Positions 47,960-58,383 of a stretch of DNA of 64,000 nt are shown piece by piece; position 1 is the stretch's first letter, and each line of letters opens with the position of its first letter. Location of the stretch: NCBI RefSeq assembly GCF_009727055.1, contig NC_052353.1:63585088-63649087 (forward strand). Direction: 5' to 3'. Under the pieces are notes generated by a model. The model did not search any database, was not told the DNA's origin, and saw only the letters and a program-made list of their open reading frames with translations. A program made the position numbers and the translations under genes. Origin of the DNA: Benincasa hispida. Its lineage: Eukaryota > Streptophyta > Magnoliopsida > Cucurbitales > Cucurbitaceae.

Positions 47960-48177
47960 TGTTATCTATTTTTTATTAACATTTTCAAACACCAAGCCAA
48001 AATTTGAAAATTAAAAATAAATATATTTTTAAAACTTTATTTTATTTTTTAAATTTGACTAATAATTCAAACTTTTTTACTTTAAGAAAGATGTAAACCA
48101 TAGTAATAAATTGCAAGAAAATATGCTTAATTTTCAAAAACGAAAAATAAAAAGTGAAATAGTTATCAAATAGACCC
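47960..48177 (-). mobile_element. MITE-like element, copy 2
   Basis: Read on the minus strand, GTCTATTTGATAACTATTTC and the following TTTTTGAAAATTAAGC match the left part of 18891-19166. The end near 47960 is poorly defined. No coding. Confidence 0.45.
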
Positions 48178-48179
48178 TC

Positions 48180-49790
48180 AACTTTACAATTTTGGGTGAA
48201 TTTTATATCAAATTTATACTAAATATGTCTTACTATTCAATGGACACACATTATAATTTTCTGTGGTGTTCAAATGACTTAACAACTCGAACAATCAAAA
48301 CTACTTAACCCAAATTGTAAGGGTTGAGTTGAGTTGGGTTAGTTTTAATTTTGAGTTGAGTTGATTGAATTTTTTTATGTTTTTTGGAGTTGAGTTGGAT
48401 TTTGGTTACATTTTTAAAATTTTGGATTGACCAAACTCAACCCAAATTTCTAATACTATATACATATATATTATAACTTAGAAATATTATAACTCATATA
48501 TATTTTTATGGTGTTTATTTGAAGTCTGTAATAAATATTAGGATTTTGATATTTAATATTTGAGTTTTATGAAATTTTAATTATTAATATATGTTATAAT
48601 TTAAGTATTTTAAGTTGATAAAAAATGTAATAAAAAAGAAAAGAAAAAAAAAAACCTGACAACTCAACCCAACCAACCTTTAATTTGTGTTGGATTGGAG
48701 ACCCTATTCGAGTAGCCAACACCCGATCAACCTGAATTTTTGGATTAGTCCAAAAAATCTCCCTAATCCAACCCATGTACATTCCCAAATAAGCTTAGCT
48801 TAACAATAATTAGTACGATATTCCTTCTATGCATGTAGTTGTATTAATAATAATAATTATTATTATTTTTCAACAATTTTTAGAATGAATTTATTTGAGA
48901 ATATACAAGTTGTGTATTCTTTTTATTTCATCGGATTTAATCCAATGCAATTCAAAAAAAAAAAAAAAGTTGTATATTAATTAAAATCCAAGTTTGAAAA
49001 GTGACTTGGTAAGAGTTTAAAATTTAGTTTGAAAAAGGAAAGAGTGAGAGGAATAATATGATCATATAGTTATGCCACATAACAAGTTAGGTAGTATAAA
49101 ATATGAACAAAGTTCAAATATCTAATCTCAATCAATTACCATAAATTAATTATTAAGCAAGTTTTTTTTTATAAAAAAAATACCAACGTTAACAAAAAAA
49201 ATGATTGGAGTTTTTTTTTTTTTTTTTTTGCTTTTAAAGGAAAAAAAGATAAAAAGTTAAATGCTTGAATCAAAGTAAAACAATAAAAAAAAAAAAAAGA
49301 AGTAAGAAATAACAATAGAAAAGAGATTAAAAAAACCGTCATAATAATATTCAAACTTTTTTTTTGGAAGAGGTATTGTAATTAAAGTGCAGATAGAAAT
49401 CGAACTACAAACCACGAGATTGATAGTATGAACATTATGCTAGTTAAACTATACTCTTATTAGCAATAATATTCAAACTTAACAACTCTAAACTTGATAA
49501 ATTTATTTGAGAATATACACTTTGTGTATTCTGTTTATTCATCTATTTTTGTAAACAATTTATTTATCGATTTAATCTATTGCAATTCAAAAATAAAATT
49601 TATAATTATTTTTATCTTAATTAAATTCCAAATTCGAAAATAACTTGATGAGATTTTAAAATTCCGTTTGAAAAAGGAAAGGAGAGAGAGGAATAATACA
49701 ACCATCTACTCAATAACAATCAGAAACATCCTTACATACAATACACGTGTTAATGATTGAACCTAAGTTTTTATCATGCCTTTTAAACAA
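48180..49790. other. AT-rich intergenic stretch
   Basis: No gene seen. GAGTTGAGTTGGGTTAGTTT-like simple repeats occupy 48320-48450, long A/T runs occur at 48950 and 49210, and two copies of GAATATACANNTTGTGTATTCT occur at about 48899 and 49510. Open frames here are poly-Phe or poly-Lys. Confidence 0.5.
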
Positions 49791-49815
49791 TAAATATATA
49801 TATATATATATATAA

Positions 49816-50260
49816 AAGGTAAATATCAATTTATATCCCTAGATTTTGGGGATTGTATCAATTTTGAAATCCTAAACTAAGAATTTTATCAATTTAAACC
49901 TTAAACTTTGAGGTTGTATCAATTTAAACCGTGAACTTTGGGATTTATATCAATTTGAACCTCAAACTAATAATTATATCAATTTAAACCATGAAAATAA
50001 GTGTATCCAAATAAAATATAATAGAGGGTTGAAGTTAATACAATTATGAAAGTTCGGGATTTAAATTATACCCTTATACAAGTTCCAGATTTAAATTGAT
50101 ACACTTATAAAAATTTAGGGTTTAAATTGATACAATTATTAATTTGGGGTTTAACTTGATACAATCTCCAAAGTTCAGTATTTAAATGGACACAATTGTT
50201 AATTTAGGGTTTAAATTAATACAATACAAAAATTCAGGATATAAATTGACATTTGCCCAA
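49816..50260. mobile_element. Foldback-type element with internal short repeats
   Basis: The left arm starts GGTAAATATCAATTTATATC and the right arm, on the minus strand, GGGCAAATGTCAATTTATAT. Both arms carry a repeating 30-35 bp clause (ATCAATTTAAACC plus CTAAACTTTGGG) in opposite orientation, so most of the 445 bp is one large imperfect inverted repeat. No coding. A (TA)n run at 49793-49815 borders it. Confidence 0.6.
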
Positions 50261-50334
50261 AATTTTTCTTCCTTTTTAACGAAATAGGATTAGAAAGATG
50301 GCGCCAATTTAAATGTTGGTGAAATATTATAGCA

Positions 50335-52265
50335 TTGGCTTTTTGGCTCTTGACTTCAAATTAATTAATTAATTAATATTTTAGTGATAAAAAACCTAAA
50401 TTAGTTTATTAAAAATTTGGGTGTTTTGAAGTGTCTGTTGCTTAGAGCTCGAAACAACGATTACATCGCAATTTGAATTGCCTAAATCGGAGCTCAAACA
50501 AAAAAGATATAGGTGAAACAAGCTTAACAAAAAAAAACCCCGAGCGGATGATGTGACATATTTTTTATCAAAGTGGACCAATTAAAAGGTGCCATTTGGA
50601 GCATGGGAAGAATGACACATGGCGGGCTTTTAATTTTTGGATTAATTTTAAAATAAAAATGAAGTTAAAAAGAAATCAAATTAATATTATTTTATGTTTG
50701 TGTCTAATGGCTAGTTTTTAACACATGGTGGACATTTGCTTTTTGTTAGTTTTTAAAAGAAATTATTTTAAAATATACATATTATTATTATTTTTTTTTT
50801 TTGTATCTAACAACTAGTTGAGTTTAAAATCTCCAACATTAATTTTTTTTCCCAAGATCCAATGGTCCAAATTAAATGTGGTTTTCAACAATCTTTCCTC
50901 TATATTTAAACTCACCTTCTTCTCCAAATCATGACAACAATTTTTATTATTTTCAATCCTCCATAACTTATTAAGCCACCATTATTGTTATCTCTCCAAA
51001 CTTCAATTTTCTTCTTTTCATCTTCTTCTTGAGAGAGATATTTTATATTGAGAGAATTGATTCACTGAGTGTTATATTTGTAAATCCACTCTTTTAAAGT
51101 TTGTCAAGTGTCTTATTTATTTTTTCCAAACTATTGTAAGGGTTGCTCTTGATCCTAAAAAAAGAACCGTTGTAACGATTTGATTCTCAACCATGGAAAG
51201 GATCGGATATGTTCTTGCGCTCGGAAAAAGAACATTGTATGATTCGACTATAAGTCGTGAAAAGAGTCAAGTTCGTAGTGACATACCTAAGAGAAGCTTG
51301 GGAAGTGGATACACATTAGGAAAAGGTTTTAATTAGTTTAATTAAACCCTATNATATAAATTATAATATTATATTTTTTTTTTTGTATGTGTCTAATGGT
51401 TAGTTAAGTTTAAATCTCCACTATTCAATTTTCTTTTACCAATATTTAATCGCCCAAATTGAATGTGATTTTCACCAACTTCTCTCTTTTTAAACACTTT
51501 ATTTTCTCCAAATTTCAATAACAATTTTACATTTCCTCCAAACTCAAAGCCACCAATGTTATTCTCCCTCTAAGCTTCAATTTTCTTCTTTTCATCTAAT
51601 TTTTTAGAGAGATATCTTATTGTGAGGATTAATTTGTTGTGAGTTAAAAATTGTAAATCCACTATTGTAGAGAGTTTGTCAAATGTGCTCTTTATTTTTA
51701 CTAACACTTTATAATGGTTGTTCTTGATTCCGGAAAAAGAGTCATTGTAACGGTTTGATCCTCAACCATGGAAAGGATCAGGTTTGTTCTTATGCCCAAA
51801 AAAAGAACGTTGTAACCGTTCAACTCTAAGCCGTGTAAAGAGTCAAAAGACTTCTAGTGAAGTACTCAAGAGGAGTTTGGAAAGTAGATGTAAGCCGGTT
51901 ATGCCAAACCATTATAAAATTCCTGGAGTTAATTTCTCTATTCCTCTCCTACTTTAGTTTTGCTATTAATTTGTTGTTATATTTCATTGCATGAAATTAA
52001 TTGCAATATTTATTCCTTAAATTAATTGCTTAATGTTTATTTAGGCTGGTTGAATTGATCTCTCATACCAATCTTTTTATTGAAATCAAATTGAGTGAAG
52101 TGTTAGTTTTAATTATTTTGCTATTTTTGGCTGAATTTATTGTTTAATTTATTTGTTAGCGAAAATTTTGTTAATTTATTTAATTGAACCCACATTAATA
52201 GAAAGTTTTAAATTAGTTTGATTAAACCATATTCATCCCCTCTAAGGTTATCATACGATCCTACA
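50335..52265 (+). repeat. Upstream LTR, two partial copies joined at an ambiguous base
   Basis: 50335-51352 runs from the LTR start to AATTAAACCCTAT, near the LTR end, with its middle deleted. 51354-52265 restarts at the middle of the LTR (TGTGTCTAATGGTTAGTT) and runs to CCTACA. About 570 bp (50760-51300 and 51360-51900) is therefore present twice. The N at 51353 sits exactly at the join. The downstream LTR has this segment once. Confidence 0.75.
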
Positions 52266-52267
52266 AT

Positions 52268-52278
52268 TGGTATCATAG
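52268..52278 (+). promoter_or_regulatory. Primer-binding site, degenerate, with a second site 87 bp on
   Basis: TGGTATCATAG follows the LTR end CTACA by one or two bases. TGGTATCAGAGC, the better match to initiator tRNA-Met, is at 52355-52366, after TCTTACAC. The true LTR end may therefore be at either place. Confidence 0.6.
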
Positions 52279-52433
52279 TTTGTTTGTAACAAAAATATTT
52301 TTCATAAATCATTTCAGTTTGATACCCATTGCTTGAGTTTTTCACTCTTACACTTGGTATCAGAGCGGGTAGCTCTTTTATGTAAATTATTTTTCAAGTA
52401 TTATTTTGTTACATAAAGCATCTTATTAATATT

Positions 52434-54181
52434 TTGAGAAACTATTTGAAAATTAACTTAATTGCTAGAGCTATGACAACCTTAGATCATTGTGTTGATA
52501 GACCTCCATTCTTTGATGATAATAGAAATTATGATGTTTGGAGAAATGGAATGAAAACTTTTATGTTTACTATGGATTTTAACATTGTATATATTTGTAA
52601 ACATGATTTGTCAAAATTGCAATTGAATAATGAGTTGCTTACTTTTAATTCCAAAGCTATAAATATCATATATTGTGCATTAGATAGAAAAATATGTGAT
52701 ACAATTTTGTATTTTGATTATGCATATGACATTTGGAACTTCCTTGATAATATGTACAGTGTACAAAATTCTCCTTGAACTACAAATGATTTATTTCATG
52801 TGAAGGAGAATTATAATTTTCAAAGTCAATAAAATATCTGAGAAGTGAAAAAGGAAAAATGTGATGGAGCTCTCTTGTGCTTAACGACTCATTCCGATGG
52901 TCAAAGTGATAAATATGAGGTAGTTTAAAAACCTCCAACGTATGATGAATTATATGATGCTTTTGAAGATATGCAACACGATTTAGATCAAATTGGCTTT
53001 AAATATTTGAAATTCTCAAAGAAGCATAAGATATTGATTATTGAGAATAAAAATTTGATTGTTAAAAATGAAAGCTTGAAAAATGGAGCTAATAATGTAT
53101 TGCATAATAAGATTTATTGTGATGAGAAAAATGATTTGAATGATAAAATCAAGTTTCTTGAGAAAGAGAATGATGAGCACAAATTTTTGTCATGTGGTTG
53201 GAAAATTGAAGTGAATAATTTGAAACATAAAATTGAGGAAATTGAATCTTTCTCTTCGAAATTAAATAATGAAATTGCTAGTTTGAAGGAATAGAATTAA
53301 TGAGTTGGAAACTAGTAATACTTCTCTAGAAAATGATATTTTTTCTCTTGTTGATAAAATTAAATTTATTGAATATGATGTTGATGAGAAAAACAATCTT
53401 TTGCAAATGCTTAAGAGAAAGAATTGCTAACTATTAAAGAGCTTGAACTTGCAAAATAGTCTATTAAGAAATTGACTATTGTTATACAAAATTTGGATAA
53501 GATTATTGACTTAGGTAAACTGTGTAATGACAAAAAGGGAGTTGAATGAACATTGTGCATCTAGTTCTAAAAAGCCCAAGATATTTTACCTAATGTGCCT
53601 AAATTTGTTAAATTTAAATTTGTGCCAAAATAAGAGAAAGTTAAACCTATTCACGAAAAATCAAAATGTATTCATAATGTGAAATTTGTGAATAAACATG
53701 AAAAACTAAACCTATATTTGAAAAATCAAAATTTATGCCTAAACATGTTCATGAAAAATCTAAATGCATGTATAATGATAAATTTGGTTCCAATCATAGA
53801 AATGTTAGAAACATAACGTGAAATCAAACTTTGTGTCTAAATGCGAAAAATACTAGAAATATGCATGTGAAATCAAACTTTGTGCCTACATGTCATTATT
53901 GTGGAGTTAAAAAGTCATATTAGACAAATTGTTTCAAATTGAAAAATGCTCCTAAAAAGAATTTCTTTAAGAAAAAAATTGTGAAAAATCAATTAGTTAA
54001 AAAGAAATTCTTACCTAATGTTATTTATTATTCATGTCTCAAAGTTGGACATAAATTTTATACTTGTTATTTGCCAAAAATGAATCCTAATAATGTTGGA
54101 ACTAATCCTAAATGGGTCCCAAAATCTTTGCTTACTAACAATGAATGGCCCAAGAAATGGGTACCAAAATCTTTTGGTTGA
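52434..54181 (+). pseudogene. SIRE-like gag with two zinc-knuckle remnants
   Basis: 52434-52778 reads VDRPPFFDDNRNYDVWRNGM and KTFMFTMDF, the Copia gag N-terminus as in SIRE-type elements. 52971-53294 is a coiled coil (DLDQIGFKYLKFSKKHKIL and KIKFLEKENDEHKF). 53880-54181 holds CHYCGVKKSY..NC and CLKVGHKFYTC, two decayed CCHC knuckles, and GTNPKWVPKSLL, a motif that follows the knuckles in this group. Stops at 52776, 53292 and several in 53300-53940 break the frame. Confidence 0.7.
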
Positions 54182-55235
54182 GCTTTCTTTGTAGGTATGA
54201 TTCAAGAAACAATTGTTGCTTAAACTTTAAATGAAGATTTAATTTAAATTGGAGCATCTAGTATGACTTGCTTGAATCCAAGAAAGGAAATAACTTATTT
54301 TCGTAACTCTTAATTTTTAAATTATTGAGATAATTATTCTTTCGGTATCTAAATGGAAATTATATCTCTAGAATGGTTTTGAAAGATTAGAATTTGACCG
54401 CTTGTGAATTAATATTTGACATTTATCTATCGACTAACATTTATTTATTTTCTAACATGACTTTGCTATTACTTGGTATCATTGCTTGTTTTTCAACAAT
54501 TGAGGCTTATTTTCTAAAATTTGATATTTTGGTATCTCAATTGCTTTAATTTTACGTGAATGATTTTATCTTCTTGATTTTTGTTGATTTCTTATTAAAA
54601 GGAGAATCCTTGATTTTAGGGGAGTTATACACATTTATATCTTTTATATATGAATTTCATGTATGAATGAAATTGATTCTCATATTACTTTATTGTTGTG
54701 TGACTCTCTTATTCTTATTGACGTTTATCCTTTTAGAGAGAGTTATTGTATTTCCAGTAAAGTTATGTTTTGAAAATTTATTTGATATTTCTACCCTCAA
54801 ATTGAATTATATGCTAATGTCTTTTTGTTCCTTATTAAGGAAGAGTGTCCTATTGATTTCAAAAGGGGGAGAAATTTGTGAAATTAGTCTTGAATAGAAT
54901 TAGCCTAAACTTGGTTTATTCTTTATGATGCCTCTAAAATTTACAATGTTGTTGCTTGTTATATTTCTTTTAGAAGGGTTGTAGACAGGAGAAGAAATGC
55001 AAATTATGTGTTCATGTTTTATAGAAAACTTTCATGTTATTGTTTTTTTCTTATTTCCAAAAGGAGGAGAGGTAATAAGAAAAATGAAAGTATGTTGTTA
55101 TTGAATATTTCTTTGTGTTCAAGTGAATTGAAATTATATGTTTGTTAATTATACATCAAGAACATATTTCATATCATACACCTATTTGAATTTCATTTTT
55201 CTTTACTTGTTTGTCATCCTAAAAAAGGGAGATGG
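54182..55235 (+). other. Tail of the gag-only element with repeated purine tracts
   Basis: No coding recognised; an open frame at 54667-54897 is hydrophobic and short with no domain. Purine tracts AAAAGGGGGAGAAA (54860), AAAAGGAGGAGAGG (55058) and AAAAAAGGGAGATGG (55221-55235) resemble repeated polypurine tracts. The last abuts the LTR and is the likely active one. Confidence 0.6.
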
Positions 55236-56726
55236 TTGGTTTTTTGGTCCTTAACCTCAAATTAATTAATTAATTAATATTTTGATGATAATAAACCTGA
55301 ATTAGTTTATTAACAATTTAAGTGTTTTGAATTATATGTTGCTTAGAGCTCGAAACAATGATTCCATCCCAATTTGAATAGTTTAAATCGGAGCTCAAAC
55401 GAAGGAGATATAGGTGAAATAAGCTTAATGAAAAAAATCTCCACGTGACATATTTTTTTCATCAAAGTAGACCAATTGAAAGGTGCCACATGGAGCATAT
55501 GAGGAATGATACATGGTGAACTCTTGATTTTTTTATTGCTTTTAAAATGAAAATGAATTTAAAAAGAATTTGAATTAATATTATTTTATGTTTGTCCCTC
55601 TGTTAGAGGTGTTCCAGAAATGTCTGCGATCGAGTAAATATAATGGTTATAATTGAAGACATAGTGGACATTTGCTTTTTATTGGTTTTTGAAAGAAATT
55701 ATTTTAAAAGATATATATTATTATATTATTATTTGTATGTGTCTAACTATTAGTTGAGTTTAAATCTCCACTATTCAATTTTTTTTTTTACCAACATCCG
55801 ATGACCAAAATTAAATCTAATTTTCACCAAATTCCCGCTCTTTTTAAATACTTCATCTTCTCCAAATTTCAAAAATAATTTTACACTTCCTCCATAACTC
55901 AAAACCACCATTGTTATTCTCTCTCTAAGCTTCAATTTCCTTCTTTTCAAAAATAATTTTACAAATTTTATAGTAGTTTGATACAACTGGCCAAAAATTT
56001 TATAGTGGTTTGATACTTGAGAGAAAAATCTTATGAATTGTGAGGATTAATTTGTTATGAGCTAAAATTTGTAAATCCGCTCGTGTAGAGAGTTTGTCAA
56101 GTGTGCTCTTTATTTTTACAAACATTTTGTAAGGGCTGCTCTTGATCTCGAAGAAAGAGTCATTGTAACGGTTTGATCCTCAACCGTAGAAAGGATCAGG
56201 TTTGTTTTTGCGCCTGAAAAAAGAACTTAGTGGTTCTACTCTAAGTCATGGAAAGAGTCAAAGACTTAAAATATCCAAGAGGAGCTTGAGAAGTGGACGT
56301 AGGCCAGTCGTATCAAACCACTATAAAATTTTTAGCCAGTTGTATCAAACCACTATAAAATTTTCGGTGTTAGTCTATTCCTCTCCTACTTTAATTTTGT
56401 AATTAATTTTTTGTTATATTTCATTGCATGAAATTGCGATATTTGTTCCTTAAATTAATTGCTTAATGTTTATTTAGGTTATTGAATTGATCTTTATATA
56501 TCTCATACCAATCTTTTTATTAAAATCAAATTGGGTGCTTAAAAGTGTTAGTTTTAATTACTTGCTCTTTTGAGTTGAATTTATTTGCATGAATTTATTG
56601 TTTAAATAATTTATTAGCAAAAAGTTTGTTAAATTGTTTAATTGGACCCACATTAGTAGAAAGTTTTAAATTAGTTTTATTAAACTCAATTCACCTTTTT
56701 CTAGAGTTGTCATACCGATTCTAGAG
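55236..56726 (+). repeat. Downstream LTR of the gag-only element
   Basis: Starts TTGGTTTTTTGG and shares the GAGCTCGAAACAA block with 50335 onward. It carries an extra inverted duplication: 55964-56016 is the reverse complement of 56310-56364. The end near 56726 (GATTCTA) is approximate. No clear target-site duplication. Confidence 0.72.
55964..56364. repeat. Inverted repeat inside the downstream LTR
   Basis: Arms 55964-56016 and 56310-56364 are nearly perfect inverted copies (AATTTTATAGTGGTTTGATAC and its complement), about 290 bp apart. Each arm itself has two tandem copies with a period of 32-34 bp. The matching upstream LTR has only one copy of the motif, near 51910, and no inverted partner. 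Confidence 0.8.
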
Positions 56727-56879
56727 AGCCTTGCTTGGTGAACATGCTGAAGATTATAATCCAATCTACAAATGGATATGAATGTTTAAAAATTCCTTAA
56801 TTTCTTTAGGAAAGCCGAAAAATTACCCCTCTATATATATTTCAATCACAGAGTTCAATGTCCATTTCCATTCTTTTCT

Positions 56880-57470
56880 TTGAGTTTTGAAGAATTATTA
56901 TTGAGAGAATGACGGAGCCTGTGCCAGTAAAGAAGGTGAATGGTTCTCAACTACCATCTAACCACCGAAGGTGAATTCAATGATTGAAAAATTGAAGAAG
57001 GAAAAACCAACGTCGGCAACGAAATCTATTCTATCATCAGCGATTGAGTTTGAAAATAATGATCGAGTGAGTATGTTGAAGGGTAGATTTGCGGGTACCA
57101 TCTTGAATGCACATCAACAACTTTCTCTAACTAAAAGACTAAGAAGAGGATAACCTACATTGTGGAGAAACTTCTGAGATTAGAGGTCACCCAGAAACTT
57201 CTGAGATTAGAGGTCACCCAAAAGGCTTTGCGGAGGAACAAGAAACCTCAGACTCAAACTCCGACTACGATTGCAACTACAAGTATCAAATAACTGAGAA
57301 AAGCTGCTTGAAAAGCTTTGGAGGAGTTGAAGCTGAGTGTTGATGTTGACGACAGTCACAAATCAATGAAGGATTTTGGAGTGACTGTGTGGTTGGCCCA
57401 TTCCCTCTATTGGTGGTTTCAAGAATAGGATGGAATATTACGGTTTATATTTAAAGAATTATTAGTCATT
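56880..57470 (+). pseudogene. Gene fragment resembling GTE/BET tail, copy 2
   Basis: Starts near ATGACGGAGCCTGTGCCAGT (56909). 56971-57153 reads SAIEFENNDRVSMLKGRFAG and TILNAHQQ, similar to the R-F-A-D-T-I-L-K-A segment that precedes the coiled-coil tail in plant GTE proteins (family recall, not searched). 57290-57400 corresponds to the KALKELE / EGNHKLMKDLEQL part of copy 1, frameshifted. A 27-bp tandem duplication lies at 57171-57222. Same family as 30000-30460 in opposite orientation; the homology runs past the coding part (ACGGTTTATATTTAAAGAAT). Confidence 0.4.
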
Positions 57471-57479
57471 TAAGTACTA

Positions 57480-58190
57480 TTGGTTAGTTTTTAGATTTTG
57501 GGTTGTGTATGATATTATTAGATTGGTACATATTTTTTCAAGTTTAAAAAATCTAATAATATGGAATGAGGATAGGATGATGAATGCACTAAGATTGTGC
57601 CAACCTAATCGAGAATTCGAGTGCATCTACTTTTTTTTTTTTTTTTTTTGTCACAAATCATAATAATTTCTATTTACTCTGTCCAACTCATTCTCAAAGC
57701 CTCTATTTTACTATGTACACACATATTTCATTATTGGTTAGTAACTTAAGTCACCTCATTCCCGACTATTGTAGGTAGATTTGTACTAGATGAAATAATC
57801 GACTTAATGACAAAACTCAAGCCAAAAAAATCACACCCCACGACCCAATTAAGCATAGAAAGATATGAGTTTGGGTCAAGGCCCAAATTACTAATTCAGC
57901 TATATTGAAAAATATTTTTAGTAGTTTTTCCATTTAAAACAATTTTTCTAAGAAAAACTGCTTTGATTATTTCCAAGAACCAATTCTAAGAGTAACAATT
58001 AAATTTGATAGTCAATTAGATCAATCAAGATATGTTAACTTATTTAAAAATCATAAATGTTTATTTATTAATTTAAATTAATTTAGTAATTTTTTTATTT
58101 TTATAATAGTTTAGAAAGATATATCGAAATTAATATTATAGGAATATTTTCGTAAAATTAAGATTTCAATATTTTCACGACATTTTCATG
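57480..58190. other. AT-rich intergenic DNA upstream of the Mpv17-family gene
   Basis: A long T run at 57630-57650 and AT-rich DNA. No clear TATA box or other promoter element could be assigned; the gene's promoter must lie here or in 58190-58383. Confidence 0.5.
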
Positions 58191-58383
58191 AGTATTGTTC
58201 CGAATATTGGCCTTGGCCTGTAGAATTAGAAGGGTACACACTTTAATCGATGAAAGCTGCGCTCAGTACACAAAAAACACATGTATTGCCGCTGCAGAAG
58301 AAAGCAGCCACAGCCACGCGCTTTATCTGTGGCGGTTAAATAATTTGCTTATAATCACATTTTTGCCTCTTTCTCTTTCCGGC

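Larger units (their letters stand above)
50335..56726 (+). mobile_element. SIRE-like Copia relative with gag only (no pol)
   Basis: Upstream LTR material 50335-52265 (duplicated and rearranged), PBS at 52268-52278 with a second PBS-like site at 52355-52366, gag 52434-54181, a 1-kb tail with several AAAGGGGGAGA-like purine tracts, and downstream LTR 55236-56726. Both LTR regions start TTGGNTTTTTGG and share long blocks. Only about 3 kb lies between them and no protease, integrase, RT or RNase H motif was seen. Such gag-only LTR elements are known in plants (TR-GAG type). Non-autonomous; it would depend on a partner. Confidence 0.75.

Noticed and set aside
54667..54897. Hydrophobic 76-codon frame in the gag-only element
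   Set aside because: It could suggest an env-like membrane segment, but it is short, AT-rich and has no relative in the window.
58195..58383. Upstream in-frame ATG extending the Mpv17-family protein
   Set aside because: The added 63 residues have no family resemblance, and relatives start just before the G-W-N motif; kept as an alternative in the gene entry.
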